From positions 186,001 to 250,000 of the forward strand of contig CAJYAG010000002.1 in assembly GCA_913065125.1 (NCBI GenBank): a DNA stretch of 64,000 nt, read 5' to 3'. The stretch comes from an uncultured Flavobacteriaceae bacterium. Its GTDB lineage: Bacteria; Bacteroidota; Bacteroidia; Flavobacteriales; Flavobacteriaceae. Both the position numbers and the translations under genes were made by a program. The notes beneath the pieces are model-generated. The model had not been told where the DNA came from and searched no databases. It was given only the letters and a program-made list of their open reading frames with translations. This document shows positions 36,218 to 44,044 of this stretch, one piece after another; within the stretch, counting starts at the first letter, position 1; each line of letters opens with the position of its first letter.

Positions 36218-36892
36218 ATGAAATCTATTCTAATAACATTACTTTTTATTTCTACAGGTGCCTTTTCTCAAGTAGACCAGATAAACAATTTACAAGATGT
36301 TTTTACGTTAAAAAATGATGTTGACGCTAGGTATAATCGTCAAAATGATCCAAGTATTAAAGGTTCTCCTTTTATACATTCTGAATATCAAAACATAAAA
36401 ATTAAGGGTGTTGCAATGAAAGGCAGGTATAATGCCAATCTAGATTATATCGAAGTAGATAACAAAGGTGAAGTAATTTTCTTTGTACCAACAATGCAAC
36501 ATAGATATGACGTTGTTTTTACCGATGAAAATACAACCTACAGAGCATTTGAATATGAAAACTTAAAATTTGGTTTCTATAAAATATTAGCAAAAAAAGA
36601 CAAAGCTTTTTTACTTAGCAAACAATTTATAAAATTCAGTGATAAAGTTAAGCCTAAAAGCAATTTTGAAATTGCTAAACCAGCAAAATTTGAAAGAAAA
36701 AAAGACACTTATTTTATAAAATTAAGTGATCAAGATATTGTTATTGAGTTACCAACGAGGAAAAGTAAATTTTTAAAAGTATTTAAATCAAAAGCTAATA
36801 CTATTAAGAATTTCATTAAAAAAGAAAGATTAGGAATCAAAAAAGAGGAAGATTTAATTAAAATCTTTAATTTTTATACTTCTCTAAAATAA
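36218..36892 (+). CDS. Secreted protein of unknown function (second tandem paralogue)
   Basis: The 224-residue protein has a signal peptide (SILITLLFISTGAFSQ) and parallels its upstream neighbour: DPSIKGSPFIHSEYQNIKI (about 45-63) matches the first block, GRYNANLDYIEV the second, NTTYRAFEYENLKFGFYKI the third and KDTYFIKLSDQDIVIEL with the final KERLGIKKEEDLIKIFNFY the last. Identity looks moderate, so the duplication is old. No catalytic motif is evident. Its stop codon is directly adjacent to that of the convergent tsaB. Confidence 0.75.
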   Translation: MKSILITLLFISTGAFSQVDQINNLQDVFTLKNDVDARYNRQNDPSIKGSPFIHSEYQNIKIKGVAMKGRYNANLDYIEVDNKGEVIFFVPTMQHRYDVVFTDENTTYRAFEYENLKFGFYKILAKKDKAFLLSKQFIKFSDKVKPKSNFEIAKPAKFERKKDTYFIKLSDQDIVIELPTRKSKFLKVFKSKANTIKNFIKKERLGIKKEEDLIKIFNFYTSLK

Positions 36893-37570
36893 TTATAAGT
36901 TCTTTTTTTGAGGAACAACAATAAAATCTTTTAGATAAAAAGGTTCAAAATAAGCGACATCTTCGATGTCGTTTTTTTTGTATTTGACATACGACAATAC
37001 ACTCATTTCTTTTGCTGACGGAAACTTAGAATCAATAAATATGGCATTTGAATGCGTTATTAAAGATTTACACTTTTCTGCTCCATCACCCAAAAAATAA
37101 ACTTTAGAGGATTCTAAATATTGAAGAAAAGAGTTTTCATTAATGATTTCTGCTTTAATTTCTCTGATTTGATTATAATCTGAATCAAAAATTGCAGAAT
37201 ACACTTCCATTCTTCTAGCATCTAACATTGGTGCAATAAGACTATTATCAGCTGAAATAGACTTTGCAAGCGACTGTAACGTGTTTACAGAAATTAACGG
37301 AATATTCAGTGCAAAACATAGTCCTTTTGCTGCAGAAACACCAATTCGCAATCCTGTATAAGAACCTGGTCCTTTACTAACTGCAATAGCTCTTAGTTTG
37401 TCTGAAGTGATATTAGCATCACTAATTACATCATTTATATAAGGATGTAAAACTTCAGCATGGGAATAACTACCATTGTTTAATTCTTTAACTGCAATAA
37501 GCTTTCCGTCTTTAGAAATACTTACCGAACAGTTTTTTGTTGAAGTTTCAATATTTAAAATATACGCCAA
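36893..37570 (-). CDS. tsaB: tRNA threonylcarbamoyladenosine biosynthesis protein TsaB
   Basis: TsaB is the inactive ASKHA-fold partner of TsaD in making t6A37 in ANN-decoding tRNAs. The start LNIETSTKNCSVSISKDGK, the SHAEVLHPYI motif and the SKGPGSYTGLRIGVSAAKGL signature (near residues 65-84) are intact. I choose the TTG at 37570 (225 aa; product M-A-Y-I-L-N-I-E-T-S-T) because this gives the family N-terminus. A -7 box lies just upstream at 37593-37586, and the ATG at 37606 lies upstream of it. It is a single gene, convergent with the second secreted paralogue. Confidence 0.9.
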   Translation of the reverse strand: MAYILNIETSTKNCSVSISKDGKLIAVKELNNGSYSHAEVLHPYINDVISDANITSDKLRAIAVSKGPGSYTGLRIGVSAAKGLCFALNIPLISVNTLQSLAKSISADNSLIAPMLDARRMEVYSAIFDSDYNQIREIKAEIINENSFLQYLESSKVYFLGDGAEKCKSLITHSNAIFIDSKFPSAKEMSVLSYVKYKKNDIEDVAYFEPFYLKDFIVVPQKKNL

Positions 37571-37585
37571 TTGAATTGTTTTTTG

Positions 37586-37593
37586 CAAAGATA
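37586..37593 (-). promoter_or_regulatory. Promoter -7 box of tsaB
   Basis: TATCTTTG on the minus strand is an exact TAnnTTTG box. It predicts a transcript start near 37579, a few bases before the TTG start codon. Confidence 0.5.
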
Positions 37594-37708
37594 CATTAAG
37601 CTTCAAAAAAACACATATAGATTAGTATAATTCCTTAAAATGAAATAAAATTTTGAAAGTACGTGTAGCATTGTTACTTTTAGCATTGAAACACAATATG
37701 ATTCACTC

Positions 37709-38905
37709 TTGAAAATTAAGTTAAAATACTTTATTGGCCTCTTTATTCTTCTTTTAAGCAGTTTTGTGCTAAGCACTAAAACTGTAAAGGCGGCCCCAAA
37801 AATTGCAGTGAAAGAAGTTGTGAAAGATTCAATTATAGTTAAAGAACCAACTATTGTTTTAGAAAAATTTTCAAAAAAAGAAACAGAAAAAGTCAGTCAT
37901 AAATTAGACTCTTTGTTAAAAAGAATAAATAAAAGACACGATTTTCATGGTTCTATTCTTGTGGCTAAAGAAGGAAAGTTAATTTATCAAAATCAAATTG
38001 GATATGCAGATTTTAGAAAGAAAAGCAAACTAAATGAGGAATCCATTTTTCAATTAGCTTCTGTAAGCAAACAATTTACAGCTGCTTCAATTATGATTTT
38101 AAAAGAACGAAATCAATTACAATTATCAGATACAATTACCAAATACTTCCCGAAATTTCCTTTTAAGAATATTACAATTCAACATTTACTAAACCATACA
38201 TCTGGCTTACCAAAATACTTTTGGGTTGCAGAAAATCTGTGGGAAAAAGATAAAGCTCCAAATAATAATGAAATGATGGAGTTTTTAGAAACAACTAATG
38301 TTTCAACATTTTTTAGTCCTGGCAGAAGATTTGATTATTCAAATACTGGTTATTTTGTTTTAGCATCGCTTATCGAGAAAATATCAAAAATGAGTTATTC
38401 TAATTTCTTAGAAACTACTATTTTTAAACCGCTACAAATGAATAATTCTTTTGCTTTTAGTTTTGAAAACGACACTTTAAGAGCAAATCAATTAATTGGT
38501 TATAGATTATATAGAGGTTGGAGACACAGAACAATACCAAATACAATTAATGACGCAATAGTTGGTGATAAAAATATTTATGCCACAAACGAAGATTTAT
38601 TAAAATGGGTAAACGGATTGAATAGTGGAAAACTAATTTCTAAAGAGTCTTTGGAGCTTATGTACACGAAAGGAAAGAATAAATATGGACGTGAAATTCC
38701 TTATGGTTTCGGTTTTAGAATAAATACTAAAAATGATGAAAAGGTTGTTTATCATTATGGGAAATGGAACGGATTTAGTACCGGAATTACTCAGTATCGA
38801 GAAGATGACTTAGTAGTTATTATTTTAGAGCATACAAGCTACCGGTCAATAGATTATTTAAATAAAAAGATTCGGAATATTGTTGAGAATAATTTTGAGT
38901 CTTAG
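37709..38905 (+). CDS. Serine hydrolase of the beta-lactamase (class C / PBP4*-like) family
   Basis: The 398-residue protein has an N-terminal hydrophobic signal (IGLFILLLSSFVLS) and the three motifs of penicillin-recognising serine hydrolases: Ser118-Val-Ser-Lys121 (LASVSKQFT), Tyr210-Ser-Asn212 (FDYSNTGYF) and HYG in YHYGKWNGFSTG as the KTG equivalent. The NHTSGLPKYF motif is also typical. Most such proteins are peptidases or esterases acting on the cell wall or small peptides; true beta-lactamase activity cannot be claimed. Translation must start at a TTG, as no in-frame ATG precedes the signal peptide. It is a single gene convergent with a TolC-type gene. Confidence 0.85.
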   Translation: MKIKLKYFIGLFILLLSSFVLSTKTVKAAPKIAVKEVVKDSIIVKEPTIVLEKFSKKETEKVSHKLDSLLKRINKRHDFHGSILVAKEGKLIYQNQIGYADFRKKSKLNEESIFQLASVSKQFTAASIMILKERNQLQLSDTITKYFPKFPFKNITIQHLLNHTSGLPKYFWVAENLWEKDKAPNNNEMMEFLETTNVSTFFSPGRRFDYSNTGYFVLASLIEKISKMSYSNFLETTIFKPLQMNNSFAFSFENDTLRANQLIGYRLYRGWRHRTIPNTINDAIVGDKNIYATNEDLLKWVNGLNSGKLISKESLELMYTKGKNKYGREIPYGFGFRINTKNDEKVVYHYGKWNGFSTGITQYREDDLVVIILEHTSYRSIDYLNKKIRNIVENNFES

Positions 38906-38921
38906 CAAAAACTTATTTCAC

Positions 38922-38955
38922 AAAAAATCCCTGAGAGTTTTCTCAGGGATTTTTT
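38922..38955. terminator. Bidirectional terminator
   Basis: Perfect 15-bp arms (AAAAAATCCCTGAGA and its complement) enclose GTTT. The A and T tracts serve both the hydrolase gene and the convergent TolC gene. Confidence 0.92.
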
Positions 38956-38974
38956 ATGGTTTTTAAATTACATT

Positions 38975-40309
38975 TTAATCTAAAACAGATTCTCCATTAT
39001 AAAATTTCAACACTTTTGATTTAAATACATAATCATATTTTGCTCTAATCAAAGTTGACTCTGCGTTTACCAATCTATTTCTTACTTGGTCAAATTCAAA
39101 GGATGTAATTGCTTCAAAAGTATATCTCTGTTGTGCATTTTTAAATGCTTCTTGCTGTGCATCTAAAGATAACCTGGCTGCTTCATAACTTTTTAACGCT
39201 GCTTTAGCATCTAAAAAAGCTCGTTGAATTGTTTGTTGTAAGCTTAACTTTGCATTTTCAAGATTTAATTTGGAGTCTTCTTTATCAATTATTGCTCTGT
39301 TAAGATTGACTTTGTTCTGAAATCGATTAAAAATAGGGATATTCACTGATAAACCTATACCATATCCAAAGTTATCATTTAATTGTTTGAAAAAATAATC
39401 ATTTTGTTGCCCTTGAAAAATAGTGAACCTGTGACTAAAATTAGTTCCTGCACTTGCAGAAGCAGTTACACTAGGTAAAAATCCACTTTTAGCAATTGCA
39501 ATTTGTAAGTCTCCGTACTCACCCTGTAATTTTGCACTCAGTATTTCAGGTCTAGTTTCTACTGCTTTTTTATAAACAGCATCTGGGCTTTTAAACATTA
39601 AAGAAGCAGAAGGAGCTCCAACATCTATTTTTGCAACATCAAAATTATTTGGATCCACTTGTAATAATTGAGCAAGTCCTAATAATGCAATATCTAACGT
39701 GTTTTCTAAAGAAACAACAGTTTGTAAATCATTTGCATAAGCAGACTGAGCGTTTAATAATTCGCCTTTAGGTTTAGAACCCGCATCTACTTGGTTTTTG
39801 GCTACTTCAATTTGCTTTTTACTTATTTCTGCTTGCACTTTTGCTACTGCTAAATTTTCTTTAGCAAACAATATATTTAAATAAGAGTTGACAACATTTA
39901 AAGAAATATCATCTTTAATCCTTTGTAAATCTAATTGATTACCTAAAAGATTCAATTGATTACTTTTATAGGTATTTAATAACCTAAAGCCGTTAAAAAC
40001 TGTAACACCACTGTTTATACGATAAGAAGAGCTAAAACTAGTAGAAGAAATTCTACCATTACTTACAGGGTCAATGGTGGAACCAAAATTTAAATTGGCC
40101 CCAGAAGAAGCGTTTAAATTTGGTAAAAAATTTCCTTTTGCCCCAATAATATTTTGGTTTGCTTTTTCTATAGTTAACTCACCTTTTTTAATACTGATAT
40201 TATTTTTTAATGCATACTCTACCGCTTCTTTTAAGTCCCATTTTTTTTGCGACATTCCTGAGAAGGAAAAAGCAATGAATGCTATAACTACTAAAAATTT
40301 TGTTTTCAT
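38975..40309 (-). CDS. TolC-family outer-membrane protein (solitary)
   Basis: The 444-residue protein has a signal peptide (VVIAFIAFSFSGMSQ) and two TolC repeats: WDLKEAVEYALKNNISIKK at the start, VNIPIFNRFQNKVNLNRA near residue 325 and the late YTFEAITSFEFDQVRNRL segment. It would form an outer-membrane duct for an efflux or type I secretion system. Unlike the TolC gene at 8108, no adaptor or pump is adjacent, so its partner must be elsewhere. The 230-bp region upstream contains nested inverted repeats that may hold control sites. Confidence 0.9.
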   Translation of the reverse strand: MKTKFLVVIAFIAFSFSGMSQKKWDLKEAVEYALKNNISIKKGELTIEKANQNIIGAKGNFLPNLNASSGANLNFGSTIDPVSNGRISSTSFSSSYRINSGVTVFNGFRLLNTYKSNQLNLLGNQLDLQRIKDDISLNVVNSYLNILFAKENLAVAKVQAEISKKQIEVAKNQVDAGSKPKGELLNAQSAYANDLQTVVSLENTLDIALLGLAQLLQVDPNNFDVAKIDVGAPSASLMFKSPDAVYKKAVETRPEILSAKLQGEYGDLQIAIAKSGFLPSVTASASAGTNFSHRFTIFQGQQNDYFFKQLNDNFGYGIGLSVNIPIFNRFQNKVNLNRAIIDKEDSKLNLENAKLSLQQTIQRAFLDAKAALKSYEAARLSLDAQQEAFKNAQQRYTFEAITSFEFDQVRNRLVNAESTLIRAKYDYVFKSKVLKFYNGESVLD

Positions 40310-40427
40310 TAATGATATTTTGTTAGTTTCTATTTACTCTTTATAGTATAATTCAATAGTCAAGCCAAAACAAATAAGTCTATAAGTATCTGTTTTACTG
40401 CAATTTAAAAAAACGTAATTAAATGCA

Positions 40428-40465
40428 AGTGTTTGATAATGAACACTATTAATTATAATCAAACA
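40428..40465. repeat. Nested inverted repeats upstream of the solitary tolC gene
   Basis: AGTGTT (40428-40433) pairs with AACACT (40442-40447). TGTTTGAT (40430-40437) pairs with ATCAAACA (40458-40465). The region 40310-40539 holds no gene that I can see. In such AT-rich DNA these arms could be chance, but they are the only structured element in the gap. Confidence 0.35.
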
Positions 40466-40539
40466 TAAATTTATTTGATGGTGTTTATATGACGAGTGAA
40501 AACAGAATTTGTTACAGGTTTTTTTACCTTATTGAAGAG

Positions 40540-40752
40540 TTAATTTTTTATTCTTTTTTTATATCTGTATAAAACATAGCCTAAAAGTGCAACTAAAAGA
40601 TATGGAAAAGCCATTAAATAAGTAATGCCTGTATTTATTCCTTCTGCCATTTCTTGATCACCATTTTCTACAACAGCTTTACACATTGCACACTGTGCAT
40701 TTGCATCAATTGCAAAAAATAGAACAACAACTAAAACAATACTTTTTTTCAT
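40540..40752 (-). CDS. Small membrane protein of the cytochrome oxidase cluster
   Basis: I take the ATG at 40752 (70 aa), which gives a proper signal peptide (KKSIVLVVVLFFAIDANAQ). The frame continues upstream into the DUF420 gene without a sensible N-terminus. The mature protein begins with CAMCKAVVENGDQEMAEG, a CxxC pair, followed by one membrane helix (TYLMAFPYLLVALLGYVLY) and a basic tail RYKKRIKN. It is last in the oxidase cluster, 2 bp after the DUF420 gene. The exported CxxC pair could bind a metal or be redox active, for example in CuA or CuB assembly, but this is inference. Confidence 0.75.
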   Translation of the reverse strand: MKKSIVLVVVLFFAIDANAQCAMCKAVVENGDQEMAEGINTGITYLMAFPYLLVALLGYVLYRYKKRIKN

Positions 40753-40754
40753 AA

Positions 40755-41300
40755 TTATAAATAATAAGGAGAAATCATTATGTAAACTAAAACACCCGTT
40801 ATTGCAACATACAACCATAAAGGGAAGGTGATTTTTGCAACTTTTTTGTGTTCAGAAAATTTTCCCAATCTTGCTCTTACAAAGGTAATTAACACAAAAG
40901 GGATGACTACTATTGATAGCAAAATATGTGTAATCAAAATAAAATAATACATATACTTTATCACTCCTTCTCCTCCAAATTTAGTAGATTCAGAAGTCAT
41001 ATGATAAGCAACATACATCAACAAAAACAATGCAGAACAAATAATTGCAGTTGTGTTTAATTGCTCGTGTAGCTTTCTGTTTCCTTTTTTAATTGCGATA
41101 ACTGAACCGACAAGAAGAATGGCTGTAACTCCATTTATTGTGGCATAAATTGGCGGCAAAAATGTTAAAGGGGCTACGTCAAAGCCTAATTTTCTTAGGT
41201 TTACGCCAAATAAAAGAGCAACAACTAAAGGAATACTTATTGATAAAAAAACAATTATTCTATTGTACTTTTTTTCTTGATTAGATATTTTCTTACTCAT
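40755..41300 (-). CDS. DUF420 membrane protein (cytochrome oxidase-associated)
   Basis: The 181-residue protein has five hydrophobic helices and matches DUF420 (YozB-type), a family that co-occurs with caa3/aa3 oxidases. Recognisable parts are PPIYATINGVTAILLVGS (about 50-67), the helix with HEQLNTTAIICSALFLLMY, AYHMTSESTKFGG, and FILITHILLSIVVIPFVLIT with its His. These conserved His residues may bind metal or haem. Its start overlaps the end of the Sco1 gene by 8 bp. The molecular role is not established. Confidence 0.87.
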   Translation of the reverse strand: MSKKISNQEKKYNRIIVFLSISIPLVVALLFGVNLRKLGFDVAPLTFLPPIYATINGVTAILLVGSVIAIKKGNRKLHEQLNTTAIICSALFLLMYVAYHMTSESTKFGGEGVIKYMYYFILITHILLSIVVIPFVLITFVRARLGKFSEHKKVAKITFPLWLYVAITGVLVYIMISPYYL

Positions 41301-41937
41301 TTAACAAAATCTTTATATCTTCTTTTAGTTCTGCTATTTGATCGGCAAAACCATTTTCTTCTAAAGCTCTATAATACATTATTGGGTTTCCGTGAGGATC
41401 TCTTCTAGAGCGAATGTTACCTTCTTTATCAATTAATGCAAACAAACCAGAATGTTCAAATCCACCATGTTCACCATCGCCATTTCCAGCGTATAATTTA
41501 AATCCTTTGTTAGATAAATCATATACATATTCTTGACTTTTGCCTGTTAACATTTGCCAATTAGCACTTGTAATATTATGTTCTTTTCTGTATTGATTTA
41601 AAACTTCTGGAGTATCAATATTTGGTGTGATGGAAAAAGAAGCAATGCCGAAGTTTGGATTTCCATAAAATTTATTTTGTACATCAATCATTTTTTGATT
41701 CATAATAGGGCAAATAGACGGACATGTTGTAAAGAAAAATTCAACTACAAATACTTTTCCTTCAAAGTTTTTATTGGTAATTGTATTTCCATTGTGGTTG
41801 ATAAATTCGAATTCAGGAACTTTATTAAAAGTAACCAAATCAGATTTTTGAAATTTCTTTACTACTTTTGGTACTACATAAATTCCGAAGAGTAAGATCA
41901 CAAATGAGATACCGATATAAGAATACTTTTTTTTCAT
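41293..41937 (-). CDS. Sco1/SenC-family copper chaperone
   Basis: Sco1 proteins deliver copper to, or reduce, the CuA site of cytochrome oxidase subunit II. The 214-residue protein has an N-terminal membrane anchor (about 7-23) and a thioredoxin fold with the copper ligands Cys72 and Cys76 (TTCPSICPIMN) and His162 (FEHSGLFALID). The DTPEVLNQYRKEHNI and NWQMLTGK segments are typical. It sits between an Sco-like gene without these ligands and DUF420, inside the oxidase accessory cluster. Confidence 0.93.
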   Translation of the reverse strand: MKKKYSYIGISFVILLFGIYVVPKVVKKFQKSDLVTFNKVPEFEFINHNGNTITNKNFEGKVFVVEFFFTTCPSICPIMNQKMIDVQNKFYGNPNFGIASFSITPNIDTPEVLNQYRKEHNITSANWQMLTGKSQEYVYDLSNKGFKLYAGNGDGEHGGFEHSGLFALIDKEGNIRSRRDPHGNPIMYYRALEENGFADQIAELKEDIKILLNE

Positions 41938-41943
41938 TTTACT

Positions 41944-42591
41944 TTATATTTTACGTTTAAAGCGTTTCTCCTTTTCTAACGATTTTTTTAATTGATAGTA
42001 TATAATTTCAATATCCTTTTTCATTTTATTTTTAAGATCATTTACAGAATTCATATCGTACCCATATAATCTTCCATTGTCTGTATCCTCATCGTCTTTT
42101 CTTCCACGTAAACGCAATTCTCTATCAACAATAAAAACGTATTCTGAACTTAAATCTTGGTTGATTGTATAGGGAGAATCAAAACTATTAAACACCTTTT
42201 TAATATCATCAGCACTCATAAAAACAAACTTCCAGTTGTTAATATCTGTATAAGAGCTTAACTTTTTCTTTAAAGCGTTTACTTGTATTTCTGTTCCTTC
42301 TGGAGCAATTAATACAGATTGAAAAAACATACTTTTACGATATCTTTTATAAATAACTTCGTTTAAGTTAAAGAGTCCACCTTTATTTTTTTCGATATCC
42401 GTACCTAAAAAACTAACTACAGAAAAATGATCTTTAAATGAAACTTCTCCTTTTACATTTTCTACATTTTTGGTTAGAATTGGTAAATTAGCATGGTGAT
42501 AAATTCCTAAAGACAAGAAAATATAAAAGATTAACGGCCCTAAAAATAATGCAGATAAAGCGAGAGCTTTTGTTTTTCTATTTTTTATCAT
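41944..42591 (-). CDS. Sco-like membrane protein lacking the copper ligands
   Basis: The 215-residue protein has one N-terminal membrane helix (about 9-30) and a soluble part that follows the Sco1 plan. FSVVSFLGTDI takes the place of the Sco1 strand VVEFFFTTCPS, a TDINNWKFVFMSADDI segment parallels NWQMLTGK, and SSEYVFIVDRELRLRGR parallels HSGLFALIDKEGNIRSRR. Neither the CxxxC pair nor the distal His is present; it has no Cys at all. It is therefore probably a non-copper-binding scaffold or an assembly partner of the adjacent Sco1. This relationship is my reading of the pattern, not an alignment result. A terminator-like hairpin lies just upstream of its start. Confidence 0.65.
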   Translation of the reverse strand: MIKNRKTKALALSALFLGPLIFYIFLSLGIYHHANLPILTKNVENVKGEVSFKDHFSVVSFLGTDIEKNKGGLFNLNEVIYKRYRKSMFFQSVLIAPEGTEIQVNALKKKLSSYTDINNWKFVFMSADDIKKVFNSFDSPYTINQDLSSEYVFIVDRELRLRGRKDDEDTDNGRLYGYDMNSVNDLKNKMKKDIEIIYYQLKKSLEKEKRFKRKI

Positions 42592-42596
42592 GTGGC

Positions 42597-42623
42597 AAAA
42601 AAAAAGGTGGTTAAAACCACCTT
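42597..42623 (-). terminator. Internal terminator after the subunit IV gene
   Basis: On the minus strand AAGGTGG pairs with CCACCTT and is followed by a run of nine T. It lies between subunit IV and the Sco-like gene, so it should cut or attenuate transcription within the cluster. Confidence 0.75.
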
Positions 42624-42641
42624 ATTATTTTTTAATACAAA

Positions 42642-42989
42642 TTAGTAATTCCATTTTGTCAAAGGAGACAATACATCAAATATATATCCTCCTTCTATTA
42701 ATAGCAAAGTAACAAGATAGCATATTAAAAATACTGATGTCCAAACTACAGCTCTTCTAAACCATTTTTTTTCACCCTCCATGTGCATAAATGCCCAAGT
42801 AATACCATAAGCTTTCGCTATTGTTAAAATGATGAAAATCCAATTTAAAGGGCTTGTTCCTAAAAAGCTTGTTAAATGTAAACTAGCTGGTTTAATAATA
42901 CCAAAAATAACTTCTACTATTGTTATTACAGATAGTATTCCAAAAACCATCCATATTCTTTTTGTATTTGACTCGTGCGCGTGTGCCAT
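42642..42989 (-). CDS. Cytochrome c oxidase subunit IV family protein
   Basis: The 115-residue protein has three membrane helices and fits the prokaryotic COX4/CtaF type. It shows HESNTKRIWMVFGILSVITI at the N-terminus, then LTIAKAYGITWAFMHMEGEKKW with the conserved His-Met-Glu-Gly-Glu motif, and a C-terminal helix. It is a small accessory subunit of the haem-copper oxidase. It follows the second subunit III gene by 19 bp and is followed by a terminator. Confidence 0.88.
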   Translation of the reverse strand: MAHAHESNTKRIWMVFGILSVITIVEVIFGIIKPASLHLTSFLGTSPLNWIFIILTIAKAYGITWAFMHMEGEKKWFRRAVVWTSVFLICYLVTLLLIEGGYIFDVLSPLTKWNY

Positions 42990-43008
42990 TTTTATAATTT
43001 TTTTATAA

Positions 43009-43989
43009 TTAAACTAAGTAGAAGAATGTAAATACAAATACCCAAACTAAATCTACAAAGTGCCAATATAATCCTACTTTTTCTACCATTTCATAATGTC
43101 CGCGGCGCTCGTAAGTACCAATAATAACATTAAAAAATATAATAATATTTATAAGAACCCCTGTGAATACGTGAAACCCGTGAAAACCAGTTATAAAGAA
43201 AAAGAAGTCTGCAAAAATTGGATTTCCATATTCATTTACTTGAAGGTTTGCCCCTTCAACAACTTGTTTTGCATTTAACAAATAACGAGCTCCTTCCTCT
43301 CTAGAAAGTATTGTTTTTTGTTTTGTTGATAGGTCTATTTTCTCAGTTCTAATTAAAACATCTGGATTATTCTTGTAAGAATTTACAACTTCATTAACAG
43401 AATAACTTGGTAGAGTTGCTTCTGAAACATTCCATATTCCATTTTTTCTTGTATGTTCTACTCTTTCTTCATGTGCATCAACTACAAAATCTGACAAAGC
43501 GATTTGATGACCATCTTTAACAAATTGTAAAATTTTACCATCTGTAGTTTGTACAGCTCCGTAAGAACCTTTGATAAAGTTTTTCCACTCCCAAGCTTGT
43601 GATCCTAAGAATATTAAACCTCCAATAATCGTAAATAACATGTACCAAGCTACTTTCTTCTTTTTCATTTGATGACCAGCATCAACAGCTAACACCATTG
43701 TTACAGAAGAAAAGATTAAAATAAATGTCATTAAAGCTACATAGTACATCGGTGCATGTACTCCATGTAAAAACGGAAAGTGTGTAAAAACTTCATCGGC
43801 AATTGGCCAAGAGTCTATAAATTTAAATCTTGTTAAACCGTATGCGGCTAAAAACCCAGAAAAAGTTAATGCATCTGATACGATAAAAAACCACATCATC
43901 ATTTTTCCGTAACTCGCTCCAAAAGGTTTTTTCCCGCCACCGTTCCAGGCAGTTTTGTCTTCAGAATTTACAGCAATAGTTGCTCCCAT
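43009..43989 (-). CDS. Cytochrome c oxidase subunit III (long form)
   Basis: This 326-residue subunit III starts with a long cytoplasmic part, then FGASYGKMMMWFFIVSDALTF (helix 1). Helices near residues 75-95 and 115-130 are followed by a hydrophilic insert of about 110 residues (about 140-250), then FFFFITGFHGFHVFTGVLIN and the final HFVDLVWVFVFTFFYLV. The HGFHV and WHFVDLVW motifs are diagnostic of subunit III. The insert is absent from the shorter neighbour encoded at 44045. Subunit III stabilises proton uptake by the catalytic subunit, which is not in the window. Confidence 0.9.
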   Translation of the reverse strand: MGATIAVNSEDKTAWNGGGKKPFGASYGKMMMWFFIVSDALTFSGFLAAYGLTRFKFIDSWPIADEVFTHFPFLHGVHAPMYYVALMTFILIFSSVTMVLAVDAGHQMKKKKVAWYMLFTIIGGLIFLGSQAWEWKNFIKGSYGAVQTTDGKILQFVKDGHQIALSDFVVDAHEERVEHTRKNGIWNVSEATLPSYSVNEVVNSYKNNPDVLIRTEKIDLSTKQKTILSREEGARYLLNAKQVVEGANLQVNEYGNPIFADFFFFITGFHGFHVFTGVLINIIIFFNVIIGTYERRGHYEMVEKVGLYWHFVDLVWVFVFTFFYLV

Positions 43990-44044
43990 AAATAGCTATA
44001 TTAATTATTTTTTAAAATAGTTTGTCAAAATTACATAATTTTCA

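Noticed and set aside
37709-38905. Calling the serine hydrolase a resistance beta-lactamase
   Set aside because: SxxK, YSN and HYG motifs are shared by peptidases and esterases, and nothing in the context points to antibiotic resistance.
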